Assembly: GCA_040223615.1 (NCBI GenBank)
Contig: JAVKFY010000069.1
Coordinates: forward strand, 1-64,000
Origin: JAVKFY01 sp040223615
GTDB lineage: Bacteria; Pseudomonadota; Alphaproteobacteria; GCA-2731375
DNA: 64,000 bases
Reading direction: 5' to 3'
Shown here: piece after piece, positions 7,663-17,063 of the stretch
Numbering within the stretch: position 1 is the stretch's first letter
How the letters are laid out: the number at the start of each line of letters is the position of its first letter
Translations under genes and position numbers: made by a program
The notes under the pieces: generated by a model
Databases searched by the model: none
What the model saw: the letters and a program-made list of their open reading frames with translations, nothing else
What the model was told of the DNA's origin: nothing

Positions 7663-8835
7663 ATGTACAAGGCCCTTATGGCCGCGACGGCGCTCGCGGC
7701 GCTGTCCTGGTCCGCCGCCGCGACGGCAGCGGACGTGAAGATCGGCGTGCTCTATCCGATCACCGGCGGCGGCGCCGTCTACGGCGTGCCGGCGATGGAA
7801 GGCAACCGGATGGCCGTCGAGGAGGTGAATGCCGCCGGCGGCATCCTCGGCAACAAAGTTGTGATCGTCGAGCGCGACAGCAAGCTGAATCCGGCCGAGG
7901 CCGCCGCTGCCGCCAAGGAAATGATCACCAAGGACGGCGTCAACGTGATCCTCGGCGGGCTCAGCTCGGCGGTCGGACTGGCGGTCTCGGAGGTCGCGCG
8001 ACAGGAGAAGGTGATCTACATCGCCACCATCCCCAAGACCATCCAGATGACCACGACGAAGCTGCACCCCTACGTGTTCCGCACCGCCTCGCACACCGAC
8101 TTCGAAGGTGACGCGATGGCGCAACTGGTGAAGCAGGTCGGCACCAAGAAGCTGTGCGACATCCAGCTCGACTACGCCTACGGCCACGACCTGGCCGCCG
8201 GCATCGAGAAGGGCATGAAGCGGCACGCGCCTGACATCCCGAAGGTGCTGGACCTGCGCTCCAAGCTCGGCGCCACCGACTACAACGCGGTGATCACCCA
8301 GCTCCTGGGCGCCGACTGCGACACCGTGACCAGCGGCCTGTGGGGCTCGCACTTCGTCAACTTCGCGCAGCAGGCCAAGCCGTTCGGCTTCTTCGAGCAG
8401 AAGCGCTACATCTCCGGCGGCGAGATCGCCAGCCACGAGATCGCCGGCAAGATGGGCAAGGACTATCCGGAGAACGTGTGGTCGAACACCTACGAGCTCT
8501 GGTACGACCACCCGACCAAGATGCACGAGGAGTTCCACGCCCGCCTGTCGAAGCGCACCGGCAGCGAGGAAACCGCGATGTGGCCGGTGCTGGCCTGGAT
8601 CGGCGTGAAGTTCTACGCCGGTGCCGCCAATGCCGCCGGCAGCCTGGACGCGGACAAGGTCGCGGAAAAGCTGAAGGGCATGTCGATCGACACGCCGGTC
8701 GGCAAGCGCACGATCAACCCCGCCGACCACCAGGCCGACACCGGTCAGTTCTGGGGTCCGATGGTGAACAAGGAAGGGTTCAAGTATCGGGTCATGGACC
8801 CGGTCACCTACATCCCGGCCAAGATCGACAACTAG
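7663..8835 (+). CDS. livK: Branched-chain amino acid/amide ABC transporter substrate-binding protein
   Basis: The 390-residue periplasmic binding protein starts at an ATG ten bases after GAGGAG. An upstream in-frame extension is discarded because the signal peptide MYKALMAATALAALSWSAAATAA starts here. The mature domain begins VKIGVLYPITGGGAVYG, the standard Leu/Ile/Val-BP entry strand. It continues with NAAGGILGNKVVIVERD, the ILGGLSS hinge and AYGHDLAAGIEKG. It is the first gene of a complete K-H-M-G-F importer set. The ligand is not deducible. The nearby hydantoinase-like genes make amides or cyclic amides a reasonable guess besides amino acids. Confidence 0.93.
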   Translation: MYKALMAATALAALSWSAAATAADVKIGVLYPITGGGAVYGVPAMEGNRMAVEEVNAAGGILGNKVVIVERDSKLNPAEAAAAAKEMITKDGVNVILGGLSSAVGLAVSEVARQEKVIYIATIPKTIQMTTTKLHPYVFRTASHTDFEGDAMAQLVKQVGTKKLCDIQLDYAYGHDLAAGIEKGMKRHAPDIPKVLDLRSKLGATDYNAVITQLLGADCDTVTSGLWGSHFVNFAQQAKPFGFFEQKRYISGGEIASHEIAGKMGKDYPENVWSNTYELWYDHPTKMHEEFHARLSKRTGSEETAMWPVLAWIGVKFYAGAANAAGSLDADKVAEKLKGMSIDTPVGKRTINPADHQADTGQFWGPMVNKEGFKYRVMDPVTYIPAKIDN

Positions 8836-8930
8836 GTCTGGCTTACGCCTGAACCCCGGCTCCCGGCCCCGTCGTCGCGCAGGCGGCGGGGCCGGACGCC
8901 ACCCTTACTCGCATCACAGGCACGCCGCAC

Positions 8931-9875
8931 ATGGACGCGCTGGTCGAATTCTTTCGCCAGGATCTCGGCAATCCTGGATTGGCGATGCTGTTCGCCAATC
9001 CGAATTTCGCCTTCATCCAGCTCATGAACGCGCTATCGATGGGCATGTACCTGTTCACCATCGCCGCCGGTCTGTCGCTGATCTTCGGCGTGCTGAAGGT
9101 GATCAACTTCGCGCATGGCGCGTTCTACATGTTCGGCGCCTACATCGTGTACACGGTGACCCAGACCTGGGGACTGAACTTCTGGGTCGCCATCGTCGCC
9201 GCGGCGGCCGGGCTGGCGGTGATCGCCATCGTCGTCGAACGCGGCCTGTTCCAGTTCCTGTACGACAAAGAACACCTGATGCAGCTGCTGCTGACCTTCG
9301 CGGTGGTGCTGATCATGGGCGACCTCGCGAAGGTGATCTGGGGCACCGACCAGTACGCCGTCTCCTACCCCGCCGGCATGGACGGCGCGCTCGATCTCGG
9401 CATCACCCGCTATCCGACCTACCGGCTGTTCCTGGGCCTGGTCGGGCCGGCGATCGCCATCGGCCTGTGGCTGTTCATCGAGCGCACCCGCTGGGGCCGC
9501 CTGACCCGCGCCGCCACGCAGGACCGCGAGATGCTGTCGGCGCTCGGAATCAACGTGCCGATGATCTACACCGGCGTCTTCGTCCTCGGCTCGGCGCTGG
9601 CCGGTGTCGGCGGCGCGCTGGCCTCGCCGTTCAACAGCCCGACACCGGGCATGGACGCGACCATCATCGTCGACTGCTTCGTCATCGTGATCATCGGCGG
9701 CCTGGGCAGCCTGTGGGGCAGCTTCATCGGCGCGCTGATCTACGGCCTAGTCTACAACTACGGATCGGTCATCGTACCGAACTGGCAGGACGTGTTCGCC
9801 TTCATCATCCTGATGGTGGTGCTGCTGGTCCGGCCGTGGGGCCTGTTCGGCCGGCCGATCTCCGAAGGGCATTGA
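8931..9875 (+). CDS. livH: Branched-chain ABC transporter permease, LivH type
   Basis: The 314-residue permease has about eight membrane segments. It carries the LivH-type motifs GLSLIFGVLKVINFAHGAFYM (FGxxxxxNxAHG) and VLGSALAGVGGALASPF with DCFVIVIIGGLGSLWGSFIGA. The GGLGSLWGS loop is the EAA-like contact with the ATPase subunits. It lies 95 bp after the binding-protein gene and two bases before the LivM-type gene. Confidence 0.92.
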   Translation: MDALVEFFRQDLGNPGLAMLFANPNFAFIQLMNALSMGMYLFTIAAGLSLIFGVLKVINFAHGAFYMFGAYIVYTVTQTWGLNFWVAIVAAAAGLAVIAIVVERGLFQFLYDKEHLMQLLLTFAVVLIMGDLAKVIWGTDQYAVSYPAGMDGALDLGITRYPTYRLFLGLVGPAIAIGLWLFIERTRWGRLTRAATQDREMLSALGINVPMIYTGVFVLGSALAGVGGALASPFNSPTPGMDATIIVDCFVIVIIGGLGSLWGSFIGALIYGLVYNYGSVIVPNWQDVFAFIILMVVLLVRPWGLFGRPISEGH

Positions 9876-9876
9876 G

Positions 9877-10818
9877 ATGACGCAGCCAATGTCCCTCCCG
9901 GTGATGGCCTTGTGCGCCATCCTGCTGGTGCTGGTGGCGCTGGTGCCGATGGCCGGTTCCGCCTACCTGATCGACGTGGCCACCGAGATTCTGATCTACG
10001 CGCTGTTCGCGCTGTCGTTGAACGTGATCATCGGCTACTCCGGCAACGTCTCGTTCGGCCACGCCGCCTACTTCGCCATCGGCGGCTACGTCAACGCGAT
10101 CCTGCTGACCACCTACGGCTGGCCGCTGTTCGCTGCGTTCGCCGCGGCCGTGCTGGTCTCGATGATCGCCGCCGGGGTGGTCGCCTACTTCTGCACCCGG
10201 CTGACCGACATCTACTTCGCCATGCTGACGCTGGCCTTCGCCATGTTCGTGTGGGCGGTGTGCTTCAAGTGGCGTTCGGTGACCGGCGGCGACGACGGCT
10301 TCGTCGGCATCTCGGTGCCCGAATGGATCGACGACCGCCACCGCTTCTTCTATTTCACCCTGGTCGTGGTGACGGTCTCTTCCGGCGTGCTGTGGATGAT
10401 CTGCCACTCCGCCTTCGGCCGGGCGCTGATCGCGGTGCGCGAGAACAGCACCCGGGCCGGCTTCGTCGGCATCGACACCCGGCTGATGCGCTGGTCGGCC
10501 TTCGTCGTCGCCGGCACCTTCGCCGGCATCGCCGGCGCCATCTTCGGCATGTTCCACCACGGCATGTACGTCGAATCGGCGTTCTGGACGCAATCGGCGA
10601 CGGTGCTGATCATGACCCTGCTGGGCGGGCTCTACTCGTTCTTCGGCCCGGCGATCGGCGCCGCCACGCTGTTCATCCTGCAGCGGCTGACCAACGAGTA
10701 CACCGAGTACTGGCCCACCGTGCTCGGCGTGATTCTACTCATCATCCTGCTGTTCCTGCCGGAGGGCCTGGCGGGCTTGGCCGGCCGGATCCGCGCGCGA
10801 CTGGCCCCGGGGCGCTAG
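9877..10818 (+). CDS. livM: Branched-chain ABC transporter permease, LivM type
   Basis: The 313-residue permease has the LivM motifs LNVIIGYSGNVSFGHAAYF, TDIYFAMLTLAFAMFVW and GLYSFFGPAIGAATLF. Several membrane segments span the length. It begins immediately after the LivH stop and ends two bases before the LivG start, so the subunits are tightly co-transcribed. It pairs with LivH to form the membrane channel. Confidence 0.92.
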   Translation: MTQPMSLPVMALCAILLVLVALVPMAGSAYLIDVATEILIYALFALSLNVIIGYSGNVSFGHAAYFAIGGYVNAILLTTYGWPLFAAFAAAVLVSMIAAGVVAYFCTRLTDIYFAMLTLAFAMFVWAVCFKWRSVTGGDDGFVGISVPEWIDDRHRFFYFTLVVVTVSSGVLWMICHSAFGRALIAVRENSTRAGFVGIDTRLMRWSAFVVAGTFAGIAGAIFGMFHHGMYVESAFWTQSATVLIMTLLGGLYSFFGPAIGAATLFILQRLTNEYTEYWPTVLGVILLIILLFLPEGLAGLAGRIRARLAPGR

Positions 10819-10820
10819 CG

Positions 10821-11573
10821 ATGCTGGAAATCACCGGACTGCACAAGAACTTCGCCGGCTTCCAGGCCATCACCAACGTGAACTTCACGCTCAACGAGGG
10901 TGAGCGTCACGCCATCATCGGCCCGAACGGCGCCGGCAAGACCACCTTCTTCAACCTGATCACCGGCCACCTGGAGCCCAGCTCGGGCAAGGTCGAGTTC
11001 CGCGGCCGCGACATCACCGGCATGGCGCCGCACAAGATCGTCAAGCAGGGCATCGCCCGCTCGTTCCAGCGCATCAACATCTACCCGCGCATGAGCGTGT
11101 TCGAGAATGTCCAGGTGGCGCTGATCGCGCGCGACAACCGCCATCTTCGGATGTTCACTCCGGCCTGGAAGCTGAACCTGGGCGAAACCGCCGAGTTGCT
11201 TGACCTCGTCGGCCTGGCCGAGGAACGCGACGAGGTTGCCGGCGAACTCGCCTACGGCCGCCAGAAACAGCTTGAGCTGGCGATCTCGCTGGCCGCCCAG
11301 CCGCAGGTGCTGCTGCTCGACGAGCCGACCGCCGGCATGTCGCCGTCGGAGACCGCCGATTCGATCCGGCTGATTGACGAGGTCGCCAGGGCGCGCGGCC
11401 TGACCTTGCTGTTCACCGAGCACGACATGTCGGTGGTGTTCGGCATCGCCGACCGCATCACCGTGCTGCACCTCGGCGAGATCCTGGCCAGCGGCACCCC
11501 GGAGGAGGTGCGCAGCAACCCGCAGGTACGCTCGGTGTATCTCGGCGAGGAGGTCGACGATGCCGCAGCTTGA
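10821..11573 (+). CDS. livG: Branched-chain ABC transporter ATPase, LivG type
   Basis: This 250-residue ATPase starts MLEITGLHKNFAGFQAI directly after the LivM stop. It has Walker A GPNGAGKT, the Liv-specific ARSFQRINIYPRMSVFENV Q-loop region, a signature that is unusual in reading ELAYGRQKQLELAISLA (the common LivG form), Walker B LLLDEPTAGMS and LLFTEHDM. Its 3' end overlaps the LivF start by 14 bases. Confidence 0.93.
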   Translation: MLEITGLHKNFAGFQAITNVNFTLNEGERHAIIGPNGAGKTTFFNLITGHLEPSSGKVEFRGRDITGMAPHKIVKQGIARSFQRINIYPRMSVFENVQVALIARDNRHLRMFTPAWKLNLGETAELLDLVGLAEERDEVAGELAYGRQKQLELAISLAAQPQVLLLDEPTAGMSPSETADSIRLIDEVARARGLTLLFTEHDMSVVFGIADRITVLHLGEILASGTPEEVRSNPQVRSVYLGEEVDDAAA

Positions 11574-12264
11574 GGTCGATGACGTCCATACCTCCTACGG
11601 TCTGTCCAAGGTCCTGTTCGGGGTCTCCTTTACCGTCGAGCCGGGTCAGTGCATCTCGCTGATCGGCCGCAACGGCGTCGGCAAGACCACCACCATGCGC
11701 TCGGTCATCGGCCTGACCCCGCCGCGCCAGGGCAAGGTAGTGTTCGAGGGCACCGACATCAGCCGCATGGCGACGCACAAGATCGCCAAGCTGGGCATCG
11801 GTTTCGTGCCTGAGGAGCGGCGCATCTTCCCCGACCTGACGGTGTGGGAGAATCTCGACATCGCCCGGCGCACGGCATCGAACGGCGCCGGCTGGGACGA
11901 GGACCAGGTGTTCTCGCTGTTCCCCGACCTCGGCGCGATCAAGACCCGCCAGGGCGGCGTGCTCTCCGGCGGGCAGCAGCAGATGCTGACCATCGCCCGC
12001 TCGCTGATGGCCAACCCGCGACTGCTGCTGCTGGACGAGCCGTCGGAGGGGCTGGCGCCGCGCGTCGTCGAGCAGCTCCTGGAGCGCGTGCAGCAGCTCA
12101 AGGCGTCCGGCCTGTCGATCGTGCTGGCCGAGCAGAACCTGAAGTTCGTGCTGGCGCTGTCCGACTACTGCCATCTGATGGAAAAGGGCCAGGTGCAGTA
12201 TTCCGGGAGCCCCGCCGACCTGCGCGACAACCCGGAGATACTTGAGCGCCACCTCACGCTCTAG
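11560..12264 (+). CDS. livF: Branched-chain ABC transporter ATPase, LivF type
   Basis: The 234-residue ATPase has Walker A GRNGVGKT, GFVPEERRIFPDLTVWENL, signature LSGGQQQMLTIARSL, Walker B LLLDEPSEGLAP and a LivF C-terminus. It is translationally overlapped with livG and completes the importer. The next gene is a methyltransferase 31 bp downstream. Confidence 0.93.
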   Translation: MPQLEVDDVHTSYGLSKVLFGVSFTVEPGQCISLIGRNGVGKTTTMRSVIGLTPPRQGKVVFEGTDISRMATHKIAKLGIGFVPEERRIFPDLTVWENLDIARRTASNGAGWDEDQVFSLFPDLGAIKTRQGGVLSGGQQQMLTIARSLMANPRLLLLDEPSEGLAPRVVEQLLERVQQLKASGLSIVLAEQNLKFVLALSDYCHLMEKGQVQYSGSPADLRDNPEILERHLTL

Positions 12265-12295
12265 CCTCGGCCGGCAACACCGCAACGGGCATGGA

Positions 12296-12943
12296 ATGAG
12301 CGAGCCAGTCAGCAAGACCAGGATGTACGACGGGCTCAGCGACCTGCCGCCGCTGGTGGCAAAGGCGGTGGCGCTGTCGCTGGAAGCCGACTTCCATCAC
12401 TCCTGTTTCCCGGAACAAGGGCGGCTGCTGCAGTTGCTGGCCGGCGGGCGCAAGGGCGGCCGCATCGGCGAGACCGGCACTGGCTGCGGCGTCGGTCTGG
12501 CCTGGATGCTCAGCGCCGTGGACGCCGACACCACCATCGTCTCGGTGGAACGCGACGCGACGCGTGCCGGGCTCTGCCGCGACCTGTTTGCCAGCTATCC
12601 GAACGTTATCCTCATCGAGGGCGACTGGACCGAGATCGCCGCCCATGGCCCCTTCGATCTGCTCGTGCTGGATGGCGGTGGCGGCGGCAAGCGCGCCAGC
12701 ACGGCCGCAGCCGACCCCGTGCAGTTGCTGCGACCCGCAGGCACGCTCGTGCTCGACGATTTCCATCCGCCCGCCAAGCGCTGGCCGCCGTTGACCGCCG
12801 CCGAAGCCGACAGCTACGGCCGCGACCTGGATCACGCCCGGCGCTACTGGTTCGATCATCCGGCGATGCTGACCACCGAATTCCGCGTGCATCCCCAGTG
12901 TTCCGCCCTGGTCGGCATGCGCCGCGAAACTATCGAGCGTTGA
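12296..12943 (+). CDS. Class I SAM-dependent methyltransferase-like protein
   Basis: The 215-residue product (ATG at 12296; an upstream in-frame extension overlaps livF and looks spurious) has an O-methyltransferase-like Rossmann core. It has IGETGTGCGVGLAWML as motif I, VSVERDA as the acidic loop after strand 2, IEGDW, LLVLDGGGGGK and GTLVLDDFHP. The glycine-rich motif I supports SAM binding. The substrate is unknown. Its position between the importer and the hydantoinase-like genes suggests involvement in the same pathway, but it may be independent. Confidence 0.7.
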   Translation: MSEPVSKTRMYDGLSDLPPLVAKAVALSLEADFHHSCFPEQGRLLQLLAGGRKGGRIGETGTGCGVGLAWMLSAVDADTTIVSVERDATRAGLCRDLFASYPNVILIEGDWTEIAAHGPFDLLVLDGGGGGKRASTAAADPVQLLRPAGTLVLDDFHPPAKRWPPLTAAEADSYGRDLDHARRYWFDHPAMLTTEFRVHPQCSALVGMRRETIER

Positions 12944-13028
12944 TCCGGCGTCGTCTGGTTGACCGCGCTTCGCGGGTGCGAGAAGCTTGTCGACGGGGCG
13001 CGGGTAAGTTGATTTTCGGGGAGTTGCC

Positions 13029-15032
13029 ATGGGTTGCCGCTTGGGCATCGACGTCGGCGGGACCTTCACGGACCTGTTGATGCTCGACGACCGCAGCGGC
13101 GAGGTGCGGCTGCTGAAGACCCCCAACACTCCCGACGATCCGGCCGCCGGCGCCATCGCCGGCGTGCGCCAATTGCTGGCCGAGGCCGGCATCGAGCCGA
13201 GCCAGATCGAGCAGGTGCGCTGCGCCACCACCGTGCCGCGCCGCCTGATCGCCGAGCGTGCCGGCGCCCAGGTCGGCCTGCTGGTCACCGAAGGCTTCGA
13301 GCAAGTCCTGCACATGGCGCGCGGCCGCACACCGGCGCCGGTCGGCGGCTGGGTCGGTATGCGCCTGCCCCGCCCGCTGGTCGACCTGGCCAATACCCGG
13401 GGCGTGCCGGAACGCATCAACGCCCAGGGCGAGATCGTCGCCGCCCTCGATGAGGCCGTGGCGGAACGTGCGATCCGCGAACTGGTCGCCGCCGGTGTCG
13501 ACGCCATCGCCGTCTGCCTGATGCACGCCTACGCCAACCGCGCGCACGAGCGCCGGCTGGGTGCGCTGATCGCCGAGATCGCGCCCGGTGTCGACGCTGT
13601 GCTGTCGGCCGACCACCTGCGCGAGCGCCAGGAATACGAGCGCACCGTCCTGACGGTCATGAACGCCATGCTGGGCGAGCGCCTCGGCAAGCATCTCGAC
13701 GACCTGCAGAGCCGCCTGCGCGAGATCCAGGTCGGCGCGCCGATTGCCGTCGCCCGTTCCGACGGCGGCGCCATGAAGCTGGGCGAGGCCGCCGCGCACG
13801 GCGCCCACATGCTGCGTGCCGGCCCGGCCGGCGGCGCCATGGCCGCCGCCTTCATCGCCAACCGCGCCGGCCAGCGCGACGCCATCAGCCTCGACATGGG
13901 TGGCGGCGCCGCCGACCTGGCCGCGATCCGCGACGGCGCCCCGGCCCTGGCCGGCAGCGCCCGCATCGACGGCCTCACCGTGACCGGCGCCACGATCGAC
14001 ATCCACAACGCCGGCATCGGCGGCGGCGCGGTCGCGCGGGTCGGCGGCGGCGGCGTGCTGCGGGTTGGACCGACCCACGCCAAGCCGGCGTGTTTCGGTG
14101 GCGGCGACGACGCCACGCTCACCGATGCCAACGTCGTGCTCGGCCGCCTGCCGACCCGGCTCGGCAAGCTGACGCTGGAATCCCGCGCGTCGGAAGACGC
14201 CGTCGGCCAGGTCGCGCGCCGCCTCGACATGGACCTGTACCAGGCCGCCGAGGCGATCATCGCGCTGGCCGAGGAAAGTATCGCCGGCGCCGCCCGCCTG
14301 CTCGCCGCGCGGCGCGGGTTGGACGGCGACCGCGCCGCGCTGGTCGCTTTCGGCGGCGCCGGCCCGCTGCACGGCAATGCCGTGGCGGCGATCAACGGCA
14401 TGTACCCGCTCATCGTCCCGCCGCTGCCCGGCGTGATGTCGGCGCTGGGCTTCGTCACCGCGCCGGCGCGTGAGGACGTGATGCAGTCGCTGCTGCGTCC
14501 GCTCGACACGGCGCATGGCGACGAGATCGCTGGCCTGCTGGACAAGCTCGCCGACCTGGTGCGCGAGCGGCTGGGCGACGCGGCCGACGCCGAGATCGGC
14601 TGCCTGGCGATGATCCGCTACCAGCGCGGCGACAACGTGCTGACCCTGCCGGTCGATCCGGCGACGATGGACGTCGCCGACCTGGCGCAGCGTTTCGTCG
14701 CCGAGCACGAACGCCGGCACGGCTTCGCGCTCGACCGCGCCATCGAGCTCACCGGCCTGCGTGCCTTCGGCACCGCCGGCGGCCTGGCGCCGGAACGCGC
14801 GCGCACCGGACGCGGCGGTGACACCAGCACGGCGCTGACCGGCCAGCAGCGACTTTACGCCGGCGGCGAGTTCGTCTCCGCCAACGTCTACGACCGCGAC
14901 AAGCTCGGCGCTGGCGCTCGAATTGCCGGGCCGGCACTGGTCACGCAGAGCGACGCCACCACGCTCGTACTGCCCGGCCACGTGGCCGAAGTCGACGGCC
15001 ACGGCGCCCTCTTGATCCAGCCGGCGGCCTGA
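13029..15032 (+). CDS. Divergent hydantoinase/oxoprolinase A-subunit homologue (HyuA-like)
   Basis: The 667-residue HyuA-family protein opens LGIDVGGTFTDLLML, the ASKHA-fold phosphate-binding strand typical of HyuA and oxoprolinase. DHLRERQEYERTVLTVMNA, RAGPAGG and TDANVVLGRLP are also family hallmarks. Several motifs deviate: the usual GTTxATNxxLER reads ATTVPRRLIAER (66-77), and DMGGTSTD reads DMGGGAAD (from 289). The family couples ATP hydrolysis to opening of cyclic amides, with HyuB as partner encoded four bases downstream. The altered ATP-site residues leave activity open. No specific substrate is claimed. Confidence 0.85.
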   Translation: MGCRLGIDVGGTFTDLLMLDDRSGEVRLLKTPNTPDDPAAGAIAGVRQLLAEAGIEPSQIEQVRCATTVPRRLIAERAGAQVGLLVTEGFEQVLHMARGRTPAPVGGWVGMRLPRPLVDLANTRGVPERINAQGEIVAALDEAVAERAIRELVAAGVDAIAVCLMHAYANRAHERRLGALIAEIAPGVDAVLSADHLRERQEYERTVLTVMNAMLGERLGKHLDDLQSRLREIQVGAPIAVARSDGGAMKLGEAAAHGAHMLRAGPAGGAMAAAFIANRAGQRDAISLDMGGGAADLAAIRDGAPALAGSARIDGLTVTGATIDIHNAGIGGGAVARVGGGGVLRVGPTHAKPACFGGGDDATLTDANVVLGRLPTRLGKLTLESRASEDAVGQVARRLDMDLYQAAEAIIALAEESIAGAARLLAARRGLDGDRAALVAFGGAGPLHGNAVAAINGMYPLIVPPLPGVMSALGFVTAPAREDVMQSLLRPLDTAHGDEIAGLLDKLADLVRERLGDAADAEIGCLAMIRYQRGDNVLTLPVDPATMDVADLAQRFVAEHERRHGFALDRAIELTGLRAFGTAGGLAPERARTGRGGDTSTALTGQQRLYAGGEFVSANVYDRDKLGAGARIAGPALVTQSDATTLVLPGHVAEVDGHGALLIQPAA

Positions 15033-15036
15033 CGCG

Positions 15037-17016
15037 ATGTCGGACAAGGGACCTCTGGCTACCTCGGTGTCGCTCGACGACCTGCTGCGGTCCAGCCGCG
15101 ATGCCTTCGACAACATCCTGCGCCGTTCGACAACCGGCGAACCCGCCCCGGCACCGGCCGCCCGCGAGTCCGCTCCTGACGCGCCAGCGTCGACCACGAC
15201 CACGCAACCGCGCGCGGCCGAGACCGCGCCCACGCCGTCACCGGCCCGTCGCGCGGCGCCAACGACGGTCCAGCTCGACGTGCTCGGCAAGGCGCTGGGC
15301 AACATCCGTGACGAGATGGACTCGATACTGCGCCGCCGCGCGGCGTCGGCTGCGCTGCACGAGCGTCACGGCGAGGCGCCGATCCTGGCCGACGCCCAAG
15401 GGCGCATGGTCGCCGGCGAGTTCGGCGGCGCCGTCGCGGCGGCGATCCGTGGCGCCCGGCGCGGCGGCGTGCACCCCGGCGACGTGCTGCTGGTCGCCGA
15501 TCCCTACGGCGCGGAGGGCACCGTCAGTTCGTTGAACGAATGGCTGCTGGTGGTGCCGGCCTTCCTCGACGACGACCTGGTCGGCTACGCCGCCATCCTG
15601 GGCCAGATGCAGGCCGACCACGCCGGCGCCGTCACCAGCATCCGCGACGAGGGCCTGCGCATCCCGCCGCTGAAGCTGGTCGAGCGCGGCACCACGATGC
15701 AGGCGGTGCTCGATCTGGTGGCGGTCAACGCCGCCGAACCGGCGGTCCGTCACGCCGACCTGATGGCGATGCTGGCCGCCGCCCGGCTCGGCGAGCGCCG
15801 GCTGGCCGAGCTGGCGCGACGCTTCGGCGCCGGCCGGCTGCGCGACGGGCTGACCGCCCTGCTGGCCCGCAGCGGCCGGCAGATCGCAAAGCGCATCCAG
15901 GCATTGCTGCCGCCAGAGCCGCGCACCTTCCATGACCACATCGACGCCGACGGTCTCCGCAACGGTCCGTTCCGGTTGAAGCTGACGGTGTGGCGCGAGG
16001 GCGAGCGCGGTTTCTTCGATTGGACCGGCAGCGCCGCGCAGGCTGCCGGACCGGCCAACCTGATGCTGAGTCCGGGCCTGTTCAAGACCTATGTCGCCCG
16101 CTACCTGCTCGGCAGCGCGGACCCTTCGGTCGGCTTCAACGACGGCCACGTCGAGCAGATTGACGTCACCCTGCCGCGCGGCAGCATCCTGCGCCCGCGT
16201 CAGCCGGCACCGCTCGGCGGCGGGCGCCAGGCGCTGGCGCGACAGTTCGAGGTACTGGTCGGCGCACTCAGCCGCGGCGCCCCCGAGACGGCGGCGGCCG
16301 GCGGCTATGGCGGGGCGGCGCAGTTCGAGTTCGCCGGCACTGACCGCGACGGCGAGCCCTTTCATCTGGTCGACGCCGTGCTCGGCGGCCTGGCCGGACG
16401 CCCGGCCGGCGACGGCGCCGACGGCCACGCCTGGTGGCCACGCCAGGATGCGGCGTCCACCGAGGACATCGAGAGCGCCTGGCCGGTCCTGGTCGAGCGT
16501 CACACCACCCTTGCCGACAGCGGCGGCCCCGGCCAGCACCGCGGCGGCCACGGCGTGGAGAAAATCTACCGCGTTCTGGCCGACGGCCTGGTGACGCTGC
16601 ACGACGACCGTGAGATCACGCCGGCGTGGGGCAACAATGGCGGCCAGGCCGGCCAGCACGCCGGCAAGTGGCTGCAACGCAAGGACGGCGGACGCGAGAC
16701 GCTGCCGCCGAACGCCGCGCGGGTATCGGTGAAAACCGGCGACCGCATCATTTTCCGCACCGCCGGCGGCGGCGGCTGGGGCGACCCGCTGGCCCGCGAT
16801 CCGGCTGCCGTGCGCGACGATGTCGCCCGTCGGCTGGTCAGCGCCCAGGCGGCACGCGAACATTACGGTGTGGTGGTCTCCGGGCCGACCGCGACGCTCG
16901 ATCGCGGCGCCACCGAGGCGCTGCGCGAACAATTGCGCCGACGCCGGCCGACCCCGCCATCGGCCGATCACGGACAAAGACGCGAAGCAGGTGGCGACGG
17001 CGGCACAAGCGGGTAA
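15037..17016 (+). CDS. Divergent hydantoinase B-subunit homologue with N-terminal tag (HyuB-like)
   Basis: This 659-residue protein has a HyuB-family core from about residue 76 (VLGKALGNIRDEMDSILRRR) to near the end (FRTAGGGGWGDPLARDP). The usual NDPYxGGTHLPD reads ADPYGAEGTVSSLNE, and HHADVGG reads QADHAGAVTS, so likely active-site loops are changed. The first 75 residues are an extension not usual for HyuB: an amphipathic helix LDDLLRSSRDAFDNIL (13-28), then a Pro/Ala/Thr linker. It is coupled to the HyuA-like gene. Together they probably form an A/B complex on an amide-like substrate supplied by the upstream importer; this is inference from neighbourhood. Confidence 0.8.
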   Translation: MSDKGPLATSVSLDDLLRSSRDAFDNILRRSTTGEPAPAPAARESAPDAPASTTTTQPRAAETAPTPSPARRAAPTTVQLDVLGKALGNIRDEMDSILRRRAASAALHERHGEAPILADAQGRMVAGEFGGAVAAAIRGARRGGVHPGDVLLVADPYGAEGTVSSLNEWLLVVPAFLDDDLVGYAAILGQMQADHAGAVTSIRDEGLRIPPLKLVERGTTMQAVLDLVAVNAAEPAVRHADLMAMLAAARLGERRLAELARRFGAGRLRDGLTALLARSGRQIAKRIQALLPPEPRTFHDHIDADGLRNGPFRLKLTVWREGERGFFDWTGSAAQAAGPANLMLSPGLFKTYVARYLLGSADPSVGFNDGHVEQIDVTLPRGSILRPRQPAPLGGGRQALARQFEVLVGALSRGAPETAAAGGYGGAAQFEFAGTDRDGEPFHLVDAVLGGLAGRPAGDGADGHAWWPRQDAASTEDIESAWPVLVERHTTLADSGGPGQHRGGHGVEKIYRVLADGLVTLHDDREITPAWGNNGGQAGQHAGKWLQRKDGGRETLPPNAARVSVKTGDRIIFRTAGGGGWGDPLARDPAAVRDDVARRLVSAQAAREHYGVVVSGPTATLDRGATEALREQLRRRRPTPPSADHGQRREAGGDGGTSG

Positions 17017-17063
17017 GCTAGGGCAGCCGGCGCGAACAACCGGGAAGAACAGGGACGACGACT

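Noticed and set aside
12930..15305. 791-codon minus-strand open frame, and similar long frames at 15238-16977, 38679-40487, 40540-42669 and 42527-44143
   Set aside because: They lie opposite well-recognised genes in very GC-rich DNA, have His/Arg/Gln/Asp-rich composition and no family resemblance. They are shadows of the real reading frames.
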